Positions 1 to 6,728 of a DNA stretch of 33,134 nt are shown here, piece by piece. The first letter of the stretch is position 1; each line of letters opens with the position of its first letter. The position numbers were made by a program, and so were the translations under genes. The DNA comes from Candidatus Nomurabacteria bacterium CG1_02_43_90 (GTDB taxonomy: Bacteria; Patescibacteriota; Minisyncoccia; Phycocordibacterales; UBA1550), in assembly GCA_001871765.1 (NCBI GenBank), contig MNVN01000021.1, positions 1-33,134 on the forward strand, given 5' to 3'. The notes beneath the pieces were generated by a model. The model searched no databases and was not told the DNA's origin. It worked only from the letters and a program-made list of their open reading frames with translations.

Positions 1-32
1 GGTCGTAGGTTCGATCCCTACCCGCGGAGCCA
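1..32 (+). tRNA. tRNA 3' part, probably tRNA-Asn (cut by window start)
   Basis: The first 32 bases fold as a tRNA 3' end: T-arm GTAGG-TTCGATC-CCTAC, acceptor strand CCGCGGA, discriminator G and an encoded CCA. The implied 5' acceptor strand TCCGCGG with discriminator G fits bacterial tRNA-Asn as I remember it; the anticodon lies outside the window, so the identity is inferred. The last bases (24-32) are part of the repeat that flanks the mobile element, so the element sits at the tRNA 3' end and leaves it intact. Confidence 0.85.
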
Positions 33-1535
33 GTTAGGACTGTCAGCCAGTTCTAGTACTAGATTGAACGGAGAAGCTATTGAAAAATATAGCTTTTTTC
101 CTTTTACAGTCGGGTTCTGAAGTATCAAACTTAAAAACGCTCTTTTATTAGCAACTTCAGAACTGTTCTCAAAAATAGATTTAGCTCTTCGTGCTACAGA
201 AAGCACTGTAGCAACGGTTGTTTGGTAATCGTAGTCTGCTTTTGTATGCTCTGAAAGTTCAATTTCCAAAGTCTGTATCTGGTCCTGATACTCTTCGTGC
301 TTTTTGTCATAGATGTCCTTAGTAATACTCTGGTCCAAAAATGCTTCAAGTAATCGGTTCTGTTTTGCCTTTAGTTTATCGTAATCTGTCCGTATACGAT
401 TTATTTGTGCCTTATGAAAAACCACTTCGGTTTCAGTGTTCTTGCGTAGCTCATCAACGAGTTCGTTCTGAGCTTCCTCTGTGATGCTTGCAAAGCGGTC
501 TAGGACCTCGTAGACGGGCTTGAGAAGCTCTAATTCGTTTACATATACTCTCTTACATATCTTCTTAGAATTGGTACAAGAATACAGGTTATATTCCTTA
601 CCACTTGGCTTTTTATGGTACTCAGGACTATAGAGACAACCGCAGTTCTGACACTTGAGCAAGCCATTGAACAGGAAGTCCCTAGACTTTGCCTTGTAGG
701 GCGTATTCCTGCGTTTTAGGCGTATCTCTTGGCACTTATCAAAGAGTTCTCTGTCTATCAAACGAGGGTATTTATGGGCATATGGACCATATTTTTTTGA
801 TATAGCAACACCGCAATAAAAACTATCTTTAAGCATATTTTCAATACAACTTTTGGATAGCTTAAAACCCTTGAGACTTCGTAGTCCAAGTTCCGTAATT
901 TTTATTCGTACGGTTTCTAGTGAGTAACTTCCTGTAGCATAAAGCTCAAACATCTTTTGAACTAGATGTCCTCTTTCAGGGTCTATGATGATGTCTTTTC
1001 GTAATCGCTTTTCTTGGTCTAGGTGAACATTCAAATAACCCAAACGAACACCTCCTGTCCATTCGCCATTTCTTCGTTTCTGTTCAAACGCTCGCTTAAC
1101 ATTATCGCCAATAGCATCTGAGTAATACTTTGCTAACCCTAAACTCATACCGAACTGGAACTTTTCAACGGCTGACATTTGGTTATTGATAACCTGACCG
1201 TCTGATACAAAGTGAAGTTCAATCTTATCGGCTAGAGCCATTTCGTAGAGTAAGCCAACCCTTTTATCAAAAACACTACCTCTTGAAAATCGGTCTACCT
1301 TATCAAAACAAACGGCAATCTTTCCTTTTTTTGATACTTCTTGTATATGTTCAACTATCGTATCAAACTCATCTCTTTTAGTTTTATAAGCACTTTCTTC
1401 AAAGCTGTAGGTTTTAATAATATCAAAAGACTTTTTGCTACAGTAACTTTTAATTCGCTCTTCCTGAGCAGGCAAAGAGTTATTAGCTTCCTTTTGTTCT
1501 TCAGTTGATACTCTGGCTACATTTATTGCTTTCAT
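18..1535 (-). CDS. Large serine recombinase (integrase)
   Basis: A 505-aa site-specific recombinase that would integrate and excise the element. The N-terminal resolvase domain opens with ARVSTEEQ, with Ser10 as the expected nucleophile. It is followed by a recombinase domain (about 150-280), a zinc ribbon with CQNCG and later Cys pairs (about 295-330) and a coiled-coil stretch (about 365-440). The ATG lies 3 bp after the methylase stop, so it is the last gene of the xis-R-M-int operon. The final residues NWLRG and the TAG stop are read from the complement of the tRNA T-arm and acceptor stem. In the excised circle the frame would continue for 33 residues (see findings). The family assignment is firm; the C-terminal switch is inferred from frame continuity. 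Confidence 0.93.
   Translation of the reverse strand: MKAINVARVSTEEQKEANNSLPAQEERIKSYCSKKSFDIIKTYSFEESAYKTKRDEFDTIVEHIQEVSKKGKIAVCFDKVDRFSRGSVFDKRVGLLYEMALADKIELHFVSDGQVINNQMSAVEKFQFGMSLGLAKYYSDAIGDNVKRAFEQKRRNGEWTGGVRLGYLNVHLDQEKRLRKDIIIDPERGHLVQKMFELYATGSYSLETVRIKITELGLRSLKGFKLSKSCIENMLKDSFYCGVAISKKYGPYAHKYPRLIDRELFDKCQEIRLKRRNTPYKAKSRDFLFNGLLKCQNCGCLYSPEYHKKPSGKEYNLYSCTNSKKICKRVYVNELELLKPVYEVLDRFASITEEAQNELVDELRKNTETEVVFHKAQINRIRTDYDKLKAKQNRLLEAFLDQSITKDIYDKKHEEYQDQIQTLEIELSEHTKADYDYQTTVATVLSVARRAKSIFENSSEVANKRAFLSLILQNPTVKGKKLYFSIASPFNLVLELADSPNWLRG
24..33 (+). repeat. attL core of the integrated element
   Basis: GCGGAGCCAG occurs here at the tRNA 3' end and again at 7858-7867. On the minus strand it encodes Trp-Leu-Arg in the recombinase frame (CTGGCTCCGC). 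The bases flanking the two copies differ, so the identity is exactly 10 bp. A short core is usual for large serine recombinases. Confidence 0.75.
74..99 (+). terminator. Terminator hairpin downstream of tRNA, inside recombinase 3' end
   Basis: AAGCTAT (74-80) pairs perfectly with ATAGCTT (89-95) around an 8-nt loop, and the run of T follows. It reads in the tRNA direction and lies antisense to the last codons of the recombinase. It could terminate the tRNA transcript, replacing whatever terminator the insertion displaced. Confidence 0.6.
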
Positions 1536-1538
1536 ATA

Positions 1539-2399
1539 TTATGCAACCGCAACTCTTGTGGTTTTTACTTTTATTTCACTAGTAGGAGTTAAGTTAGCTT
1601 CTTGAACATTGTAATTTGTAATTATAAGCTCTTTTCCTTTAGCTGCCGTTTCTTGTTTATAGTTGTTCATTCCATACTGAAATTCCCAACTTATAATGTT
1701 TGCAAAAGAAAATAATTCTCTAACTTCTGGACAATCATCGTATGTAATCATCCATTTGTGTTTTGTTTTTCTCATAACTTCAGCAAATCTTTTGTGGTCA
1801 AAACCTGTATGTAAATTACCGTTTTTCCCATAAAGGCGAGATTTTGTCGCAGAAAGATATGGAGGGTCTAAGAAGATAAACACATCTTTTCCGTCCTTGT
1901 TTACCAAATCCTCATAATCTAGATTTGTAATTTCAGTGTCATTCAGTATTGATGAAACTGGCTTCAATCTATCTATTGATGACTGAGTAAACCTAGCATC
2001 AAATGCTCCTTGTGAATAACCACCTGCTTCAATGGTCCCAGAGAATGTAATCCTATTTAGAACAAAAAATCTGATTGCTTTTTCTAGGCTAGATTTTGGA
2101 TTATTCTCTACAAGTTTTCTATGCAAAGACCTTCCATTTTTTTCAGTATCTTTTACCTTTTGAACTCCTTTCACTAGTCCTTTACAGTCATCTTTTAATT
2201 TTAACCAAAGGTGATACAAGTCATTATTCAAATCATTTACCCAGTATTTTTTATCAGGATATGCCTGTTTGAGTGCAATAAATACTGAGGCACCACCAAG
2301 AAATGGCTCTCTGAACTCGGAGAACTTTGGAACTAATGGTATTATTTTTTTAATCGCCTTAGCTTTTCCTCCTGGATACCTTAGTGGTGTAGTAATCAT
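1539..2399 (-). CDS. DNA adenine methylase, D12 class
   Basis: A 286-aa protein of the D12 (Dam-like) N6-adenine methyltransferase family. The N-terminal RYPGGKAK and REPFLGGAS form the S-adenosylmethionine-binding part, and LDPPY near residue 179 is the catalytic motif IV. Family length is normal. It starts 2 bp after the stop of the putative nuclease gene and ends 3 bp before the recombinase, so the three are probably cotranscribed. Its likely role is to protect element and host DNA from the adjacent nuclease; as a solitary methylase it could instead modify att or promoter sites. The target sequence cannot be read from the protein. Confidence 0.9.
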   Translation of the reverse strand: MITTPLRYPGGKAKAIKKIIPLVPKFSEFREPFLGGASVFIALKQAYPDKKYWVNDLNNDLYHLWLKLKDDCKGLVKGVQKVKDTEKNGRSLHRKLVENNPKSSLEKAIRFFVLNRITFSGTIEAGGYSQGAFDARFTQSSIDRLKPVSSILNDTEITNLDYEDLVNKDGKDVFIFLDPPYLSATKSRLYGKNGNLHTGFDHKRFAEVMRKTKHKWMITYDDCPEVRELFSFANIISWEFQYGMNNYKQETAAKGKELIITNYNVQEANLTPTSEIKVKTTRVAVA

Positions 2400-2401
2400 A
2401 A

Positions 2402-3556
2402 TTAGTTATTAGTTATTTCTACCTCATAATCATTCTCTGTAGCTTCTTCATTTAGCATTGTAATTGAAGCCGTATCTGGACGAGATATTTTTTCTTTATG
2501 TACAAAAGAAGCTATATTTTCCTGAGTAGTTGGCAACTTCAGAGAAGAAGATATTCTTCCAGTAAGTTTCAAACTAACCTTGTAGTCATATTTTATTTCA
2601 TCTATGTGAATAGTTTTTATTTGAGAAAATAATAGTATTTTAAATAAGCCATCTTTTATATCTGCTGATTTTGGTAACTTTTCAGTGGTTGCATTTTTTG
2701 CTTCCTGAATTATTAGCTGTTTTTTATCTTCATCAATAATAATTTCGTCTGCTGTCAAAAAATAGCTACCGCCTAAATTATTGACTATTTCAAATACCAG
2801 CTTTTCACTTTCAAGTGAAAGATGTTCATTTTTATGCTTAACAACAACTTCTCTTGCTGCTGCTAATCTTGATTTTGCTAGTGTCTCAGAAGCAAAATTA
2901 TTCAAACTAATTGTTTTAGGATTTGATTTATCAATTATTTTTTCTAGGAAAGCTTTATGCCCTGATGAAGGGTGCAATTTTACGGAAAGTTTTTCTGATA
3001 TTGCATCGTATGATGAAACAGCTTTTTCGTATACATCACGAAAATCTTTTATGAAATGCTCATTATTCCAATGATGTGCATCAAATTGATACTCGCTAAT
3101 TTCTTTTATTTTCTTTTTAATATAATTCGTATCAAACTTTTGACTTGTAATACGATATTCGGTTTTCTTTTCAGCATCAGAATACCAAGCTAGGATTACG
3201 AAAACATTGGTAAGGTTCATCCAAGATAAAGTGATGAAGTTTATTCTGTCATTGTTGGATTTATTTTTTGAAGCACCAATACCTTCATCTTTAATAATCG
3301 GAATTATGGTTATTCTTTTGCCGCCAAAACTATATGTGTCATAAATCCTTGCAAACGGATAGGACCTAGTACGCTTTGGTGTAACCCATTTAGAATAGGC
3401 GACTTTATTCTTTTCATCAATTTCTACAATACCACTAGCTGAAGCTTCATTTACATCAAAATCAGCAAGTTTATATTCATTTAGCTTGTTCTTCCTCATT
3501 GAAGTACCTGCTCGGTATTTCAGATTTTCAATTTTTGCTTTTATTATTTTTGCCAT
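2402..3556 (-). CDS. Putative type II restriction endonuclease, PD-(D/E)xK-like
   Basis: A 384-aa protein directly upstream of and 2 bp from the D12 methylase. I do not recognise the family with certainty. Around residues 265-290 a segment reads LTADEIIIDED followed by QLIIQEAKNA, that is, an acidic residue on one strand and E-A-K on the next, as in a PD-(D/E)xK nuclease core. The N-terminal part is mixed alpha/beta without membrane segments. The pairing with a methylase in one operon is the main support for a restriction role. It could also be another modification-linked protein. The ATG follows the HTH gene stop by one base, indicating translational coupling. Confidence 0.55.
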   Translation of the reverse strand: MAKIIKAKIENLKYRAGTSMRKNKLNEYKLADFDVNEASASGIVEIDEKNKVAYSKWVTPKRTRSYPFARIYDTYSFGGKRITIIPIIKDEGIGASKNKSNNDRINFITLSWMNLTNVFVILAWYSDAEKKTEYRITSQKFDTNYIKKKIKEISEYQFDAHHWNNEHFIKDFRDVYEKAVSSYDAISEKLSVKLHPSSGHKAFLEKIIDKSNPKTISLNNFASETLAKSRLAAAREVVVKHKNEHLSLESEKLVFEIVNNLGGSYFLTADEIIIDEDKKQLIIQEAKNATTEKLPKSADIKDGLFKILLFSQIKTIHIDEIKYDYKVSLKLTGRISSSLKLPTTQENIASFVHKEKISRPDTASITMLNEEATENDYEVEITNN

Positions 3557-3557
3557 A

Positions 3558-3737
3558 TTATTTAGTACTTACTTTTTTCAGAAAAGCTTGAAACTCTGCA
3601 TCATCAACCCTATATTCACGACCAATCTTGTAAGCCTTAAGGCGACCTGCTTTTATGTATCGGTAAATTGTCATAATATTTACCTGTAGCAATTCAGCAA
3701 GGTCCTCTGCTTTATAAAACTCTTTTTCTTTAATCAT
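3558..3737 (-). CDS. Excisionase-like HTH (MerR/HTH_17 type) protein, 59 aa
   Basis: Too short for the ORF track. The product begins MIKEKEFYKAEDLAELLQVN and contains a helix-turn-helix with TIYRYIKAGRLKAYKIGREY, the typical pattern of excisionase/HTH_17 domains, where the Y-R-x-I-K-x-G-x-L-x-A-x-K-x-G motif is diagnostic. It is the first gene of the operon that ends with the recombinase. A well-formed promoter lies upstream. It probably acts as a recombination directionality factor and/or as a repressor or activator of the operon. The stop lies one base from the start of the next gene. Confidence 0.85.
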   Translation of the reverse strand: MIKEKEFYKAEDLAELLQVNIMTIYRYIKAGRLKAYKIGREYRVDDAEFQAFLKKVSTK

Positions 3738-3759
3738 ATTTTTTGTAATTGATTTAATA

Positions 3760-3788
3760 ATTATACTTTACTCTACGATACATAGCAA
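3760..3788 (-). promoter_or_regulatory. Promoter of the xis-R-M-int operon
   Basis: On the minus strand TTGCTA (3788-3783) and TATAAT (3765-3760) are separated by exactly 17 bp, about 23 bp ahead of the HTH start codon. The spacer and -10 region carry the 14-bp motif TAGAGTAAAGTATA that recurs elsewhere in the element. Confidence 0.65.
3762..3775 (-). repeat. 14-bp element motif, copy 1
   Basis: TAGAGTAAAGTATA on the minus strand, overlapping the spacer and -10 of the xis promoter. It is identical to copy 2 at 6679-6692, and 12 of 14 bases match copy 3 at 5398-5411 on the plus strand. It is a candidate operator. Confidence 0.55.
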
Positions 3789-3793
3789 ACGTC

Positions 3794-4093
3794 CTAACTC
3801 AATGTGGACATTAGAATTTCATCAAAAATCTTTTTCTTATCCTTACTGGTCCAATCAGGATTATCTCTAACGCTGATTTCATAAAAATGAGCCATATTTT
3901 CCCAAATAAGAAGCTCTTTTTCAGGATATAGGTCTCTCTGAAAATTGCTTAAGGTTTCTTCTATTGAAGATATCTCAACCTCTTTGATTATTTCTTTATA
4001 TTTTTGCACTCTTACAACAAATCCGTTCGGTAACACCTCTTGTCTAATTGGACCAATTTTTATATCTGACACTTTAATTTTATTTGTTTTCAT
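3794..4093 (-). CDS. Small unknown protein downstream of rep (99 aa)
   Basis: A 99-aa hydrophilic protein with no membrane segment and no family I recognise. Its start overlaps the end of the Rep gene by 14 bp, so it is probably translationally coupled to it and may work with replication or copy-number control. It is rich in Lys, Glu and Ile. It ends 57 bp before the HTH gene, and the gap holds that gene's promoter, so it is the last gene of the rep transcription unit. Confidence 0.6.
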   Translation of the reverse strand: MKTNKIKVSDIKIGPIRQEVLPNGFVVRVQKYKEIIKEVEISSIEETLSNFQRDLYPEKELLIWENMAHFYEISVRDNPDWTSKDKKKIFDEILMSTLS

Positions 4094-5213
4094 ATTTTTT
4101 AGTTTTATATGGTTGATAATCTTCTAATTTTTTATCTATCTGAGTAACCCAATCTCTGAGCTTATTCTTGGTTATAAGCTCACTGGCTTGTTGCATATCT
4201 TTTGCTATGCGATACCAAGTTCTATCGTGAGAACGCTTTGATACAATCGTGCGTAACTGCCTCATTCCACTCTCATCCCTTGCGAGCATAAACAGCCCAA
4301 GAAGATAAATTGCTTGTTTTGGTTTTAGTTTCTTATCTGCCAAAAACAAGGTTCTCAAAATATCTTTGACGCTTATTGAGATTGAAAACAGCCCAAGATT
4401 TCGTTCCTTTATAAGCTTCTGCCAGTAGCTATTGACCACTTTCTTACTCAGTTCAGAACTAAATACTTCCTTGAATGTTGGGTTCTTTGTGTATCCCAAT
4501 TCTTCAATTAGTTTATTCATCTTCTGCTTATGATTTAGTCGTATCTCAAACCGTATCACTTCGTTAAGTTCTGGGTCTTTATTTAACTCTGCAAACAAGC
4601 TCCTCTGGTAAGGATTTTGGTCTTTATCTATGGCTCGTTTTTTATCCTTACCCAAGTCGGCAATCTTGTCGTAAATGACTAGCTGATGAGCAGTTGTATG
4701 AGCATACAAACTCTGACCGTCATTCATAAAGCGTGTCTTTGCAAAATCAAAACTCTTTCGTAGGTTCACTTTATTCATCTCAGAAATTAAATGAGTAACT
4801 GTATATCCGTCTTCAAGTTGAATGTTTTTTGAGAAGTGAACTGAACTGACTGATGCTTTTTCAAGGATTGATTTTGTTGCAACTATTCCCATAGTTTTCA
4901 ATCGGTCTTGAAGCGTATCAATCACTTTAGGGAAATCCCTATCTTCAAGTTCATCTAGGTTATTGAGGTAAAGCAATTTTGGAACAGAAAACTCAATTCG
5001 GACATTAGCATCCAGCCCATAGCTCTTTCTTCTGTAACCTGTCAGCCGAGGGAAATACAGACCACTATCCAAATCTCTTTTTGAGGGATTTTTCACAAAC
5101 TTGTCATATTGGTCTGTTTTGGAATGTAGGTTCCAAGTAGGCACGCCGTAAGATGATAAATCTAGGAATGTGAGCTTGTCTTTCGGTATCAATAAGCACA
5201 CAGTGTCAATCAT
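4080..5213 (-). CDS. Replication initiator, G2P/Phage_CRI-like
   Basis: A protein of 377 aa if started at MIDTVCLLIP, which matches the usual MID start of filamentous-phage gpII-type proteins; the track's longer start is a TTG 96 bp upstream that overlaps another frame. An N-terminal beta-rich part (NVRIEFSVPKLL) is followed by a helix (DTLQDRLKTMGI) and then HQLVIYDKIADLGK and IRFEIRLNHKQK, matching the Y-D-K and R-x-E-x-R pattern of the Phage_CRI/replication initiation factor family. The Tyr of VIYDK is a candidate nicking residue. Such proteins start rolling-circle replication by cutting one strand at the origin. The ATG overlaps the stop of the 54-aa ORF (ATGATTGA). The assignment rests on motif memory, not a search. 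Confidence 0.65.
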   Translation of the reverse strand: MIDTVCLLIPKDKLTFLDLSSYGVPTWNLHSKTDQYDKFVKNPSKRDLDSGLYFPRLTGYRRKSYGLDANVRIEFSVPKLLYLNNLDELEDRDFPKVIDTLQDRLKTMGIVATKSILEKASVSSVHFSKNIQLEDGYTVTHLISEMNKVNLRKSFDFAKTRFMNDGQSLYAHTTAHQLVIYDKIADLGKDKKRAIDKDQNPYQRSLFAELNKDPELNEVIRFEIRLNHKQKMNKLIEELGYTKNPTFKEVFSSELSKKVVNSYWQKLIKERNLGLFSISISVKDILRTLFLADKKLKPKQAIYLLGLFMLARDESGMRQLRTIVSKRSHDRTWYRIAKDMQQASELITKNKLRDWVTQIDKKLEDYQPYKTKKYENK

Positions 5214-5370
5214 TTCTTTCTTTCTTAATCTGATAAAAAGCAGGGTTTTGTTTCTTATCCTCTTTGATAAGCCACACAAAAGCACCGACGAATTTGGTCC
5301 TGTCTTCAAGTGATAAATCGTTTATGTTGAAGCAAACTTTCGGCTCTTGTGGTTTAGTAGTACTCTGCAT
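5206..5370 (-). CDS. Small protein overlapping rep start (54 aa)
   Basis: Too short for the ORF track. The frame starts at ATG 5370 (MQSTTKPQEPK) and ends DQ-free at KKERND with a TGA that overlaps the ATG of rep, a typical translational-coupling arrangement. The middle holds a hydrophobic stretch KFVGAFVWLIKED that suggests a helical fold. No family is recognised. It may be a copy-control or leader protein for the Rep gene. There is no clear Shine-Dalgarno sequence. Confidence 0.5.
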   Translation of the reverse strand: MQSTTKPQEPKVCFNINDLSLEDRTKFVGAFVWLIKEDKKQNPAFYQIKKERND

Positions 5371-5400
5371 AAAAACACAATCTTACGATTGTGCTTTTAG
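5371..5400. terminator. Hairpin between orf415 and the rep unit (terminator, possible origin)
   Basis: CACAATC (5376-5382) and GATTGTG (5387-5393) form a perfect 7-bp stem with loop TTAC, flanked by A and T runs on both sides, so it can act as a terminator in either direction. Its place directly upstream of a rolling-circle-type initiator also makes it a candidate double-strand origin hairpin. Confidence 0.5.
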
Positions 5401-5411
5401 AATAAAGTATC
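5398..5411 (+). repeat. 14-bp element motif, copy 3 (12/14)
   Basis: TAGAATAAAGTATC on the plus strand differs at two positions from copies 1 and 2, which are on the minus strand. It lies in the gap between the 415-aa gene and the rep unit. Confidence 0.4.
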
Positions 5412-5427
5412 GTTCGCTTAAGTTTGC

Positions 5428-6675
5428 TTAACTTACACTGACATATTTAGGGTCCAACCGTGCCGAATGTATGGTTAGGTCAAATAGATTTTCAACTTGC
5501 GGAATAGTAAGTTTAACTTTTTTGTTGAACTGGTAAATTGCATTTTTTACCGCAATTTCATTTACATCATCACCGCCAAGAGTTTCGCTTATCTCGTATA
5601 AACTCCATTCTCCGTAAGTGTTTTTAGGGTGTTGAAAGACAACTCTTAATACCTCTTTTTGTACTTGTCCCTGCACCTTAATTTTGTATTCTTTGCCGTT
5701 TGTATCAGTCAAAATCATTGTTCCAGTCTGTAGTGAAAAACTTAAGTTCAGCTTAATTTCTTTCTCGTTATCTATCTTTTCAGTCTCTTTTGTATCTTCC
5801 TGACCAAACAGAGAAGCCACTGTTATAGGCAGTTTATGGAACTTAACATTCCAAAGTTCGGTATCATTCCAGTTACGGACCTTAAGTCTTTTTTGTCTTT
5901 CAAGATATGAAAGCACTTTTACAACTTCAAAATCCTGCTCAGACAAAGATGAAAAAGGGATATTTATATTTCCGTCAATCAAAGGAAAGCGTTTAATATA
6001 TTCAACAAAGTTTTCTATCTGTTTTGAGAAGTAAAATCTTTTTTGCCGATAGGTTGGCTTCTTTTCTATAAATTGGTCCTCACTGAAGTTATCAATGTAA
6101 TCATCAATAGCTTCATTCGCTTCAATCGGACCCTTTTTATCAAACTCAACTTCAAACTCAATAAATGCGGAAGCTACTTGAGAAATGTATTGGATATTTC
6201 TATGAAAGTCGTATTCAGTAAAATCAACCCTGTCCCATTTTGCGGTATTATAGTCTTTCACATCTAAACGTTGAGCATCTTTCAAACCTTTTAATTTGTA
6301 CACTTCATCAATGTAAGCCGAATACATCATTACTTCGTTTTCAGTACCGTTCTTTTCCTCAACGGCTTCTCGTACGATTTTTTCTGCAAGACTAGATATG
6401 TCCTTTACGCTAACTCTTATAATTTTTCCTATATTCAAATCCTTAATCATCTGTATAACTTGCTGAAGAACAAGGTCTTCAGCCGAGCCGTAGTCATTGG
6501 TATCTCTGATTTCATCAGCTATTTCTTCAATCTTCCAATAATCCCCTTTGAGAAATTGGTCTAACGAAAATATATTTTGACCTCTATAAAAACTCTCAAG
6601 CACAATATGAAGTGCTAGTAGTTTTATATCCGTATTAAAATAATCAAAAGTATCTACCTGTTCGTCTTCTTCCAT
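5428..6675 (-). CDS. Unknown 415-aa protein with C-terminal winged-helix-like region
   Basis: I do not recognise the family. It is acidic and cytosolic, with no membrane segments. The first 230 residues are rich in helices and acidic residues. The last 90 (KIKVQGQVQKEVLRVVFQHP onward, then SLYEISETLGG and a basic helix) look like a winged-helix DNA-binding domain. The ATG at 6675 is preferred to the GTG at 6678 because a TAAAGT -10 box lies 6 nt ahead, fitting a leaderless start. It is divergent from the AlbA_2 gene and shares an overlapping promoter region with it, which suggests a regulatory or defence pair. Function unknown. Confidence 0.75.
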   Translation of the reverse strand: MEEDEQVDTFDYFNTDIKLLALHIVLESFYRGQNIFSLDQFLKGDYWKIEEIADEIRDTNDYGSAEDLVLQQVIQMIKDLNIGKIIRVSVKDISSLAEKIVREAVEEKNGTENEVMMYSAYIDEVYKLKGLKDAQRLDVKDYNTAKWDRVDFTEYDFHRNIQYISQVASAFIEFEVEFDKKGPIEANEAIDDYIDNFSEDQFIEKKPTYRQKRFYFSKQIENFVEYIKRFPLIDGNINIPFSSLSEQDFEVVKVLSYLERQKRLKVRNWNDTELWNVKFHKLPITVASLFGQEDTKETEKIDNEKEIKLNLSFSLQTGTMILTDTNGKEYKIKVQGQVQKEVLRVVFQHPKNTYGEWSLYEISETLGGDDVNEIAVKNAIYQFNKKVKLTIPQVENLFDLTIHSARLDPKYVSVS

Positions 6676-6678
6676 CAC

Positions 6679-6692
6679 TATACTTTACTCTA
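6679..6692 (-). repeat. 14-bp element motif, copy 2
   Basis: TAGAGTAAAGTATA on the minus strand, identical to copy 1. Here it contains the -10 box (TAAAGT) of the 415-aa gene, so a bound protein would block that promoter. Confidence 0.55.
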
Positions 6693-6722
6693 GTTTACAT
6701 ACCCAATCAAGATTGGTAGAAT
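6682..6722. promoter_or_regulatory. Overlapping divergent promoters
   Basis: Plus strand: TTTACA (6694-6699), 17-bp spacer, TAGAAT (6717-6722), then 6 nt to the ATG at 6729. Minus strand: TTGATT (6710-6705), 17-bp spacer, TAAAGT (6687-6682), then 6 nt to the ATG at 6675. The two promoters interleave, so only one polymerase can bind at a time. Both mRNAs would begin at or next to the start codon. Confidence 0.6.
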
Positions 6723-6728
6723 TAGATT

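Noticed and set aside
5214-5309. Longer rep start (TTG at 5309) given by the track
   Set aside because: The extension overlaps the coupled 54-aa frame, starts with TTG, and the internal MID start matches the family.
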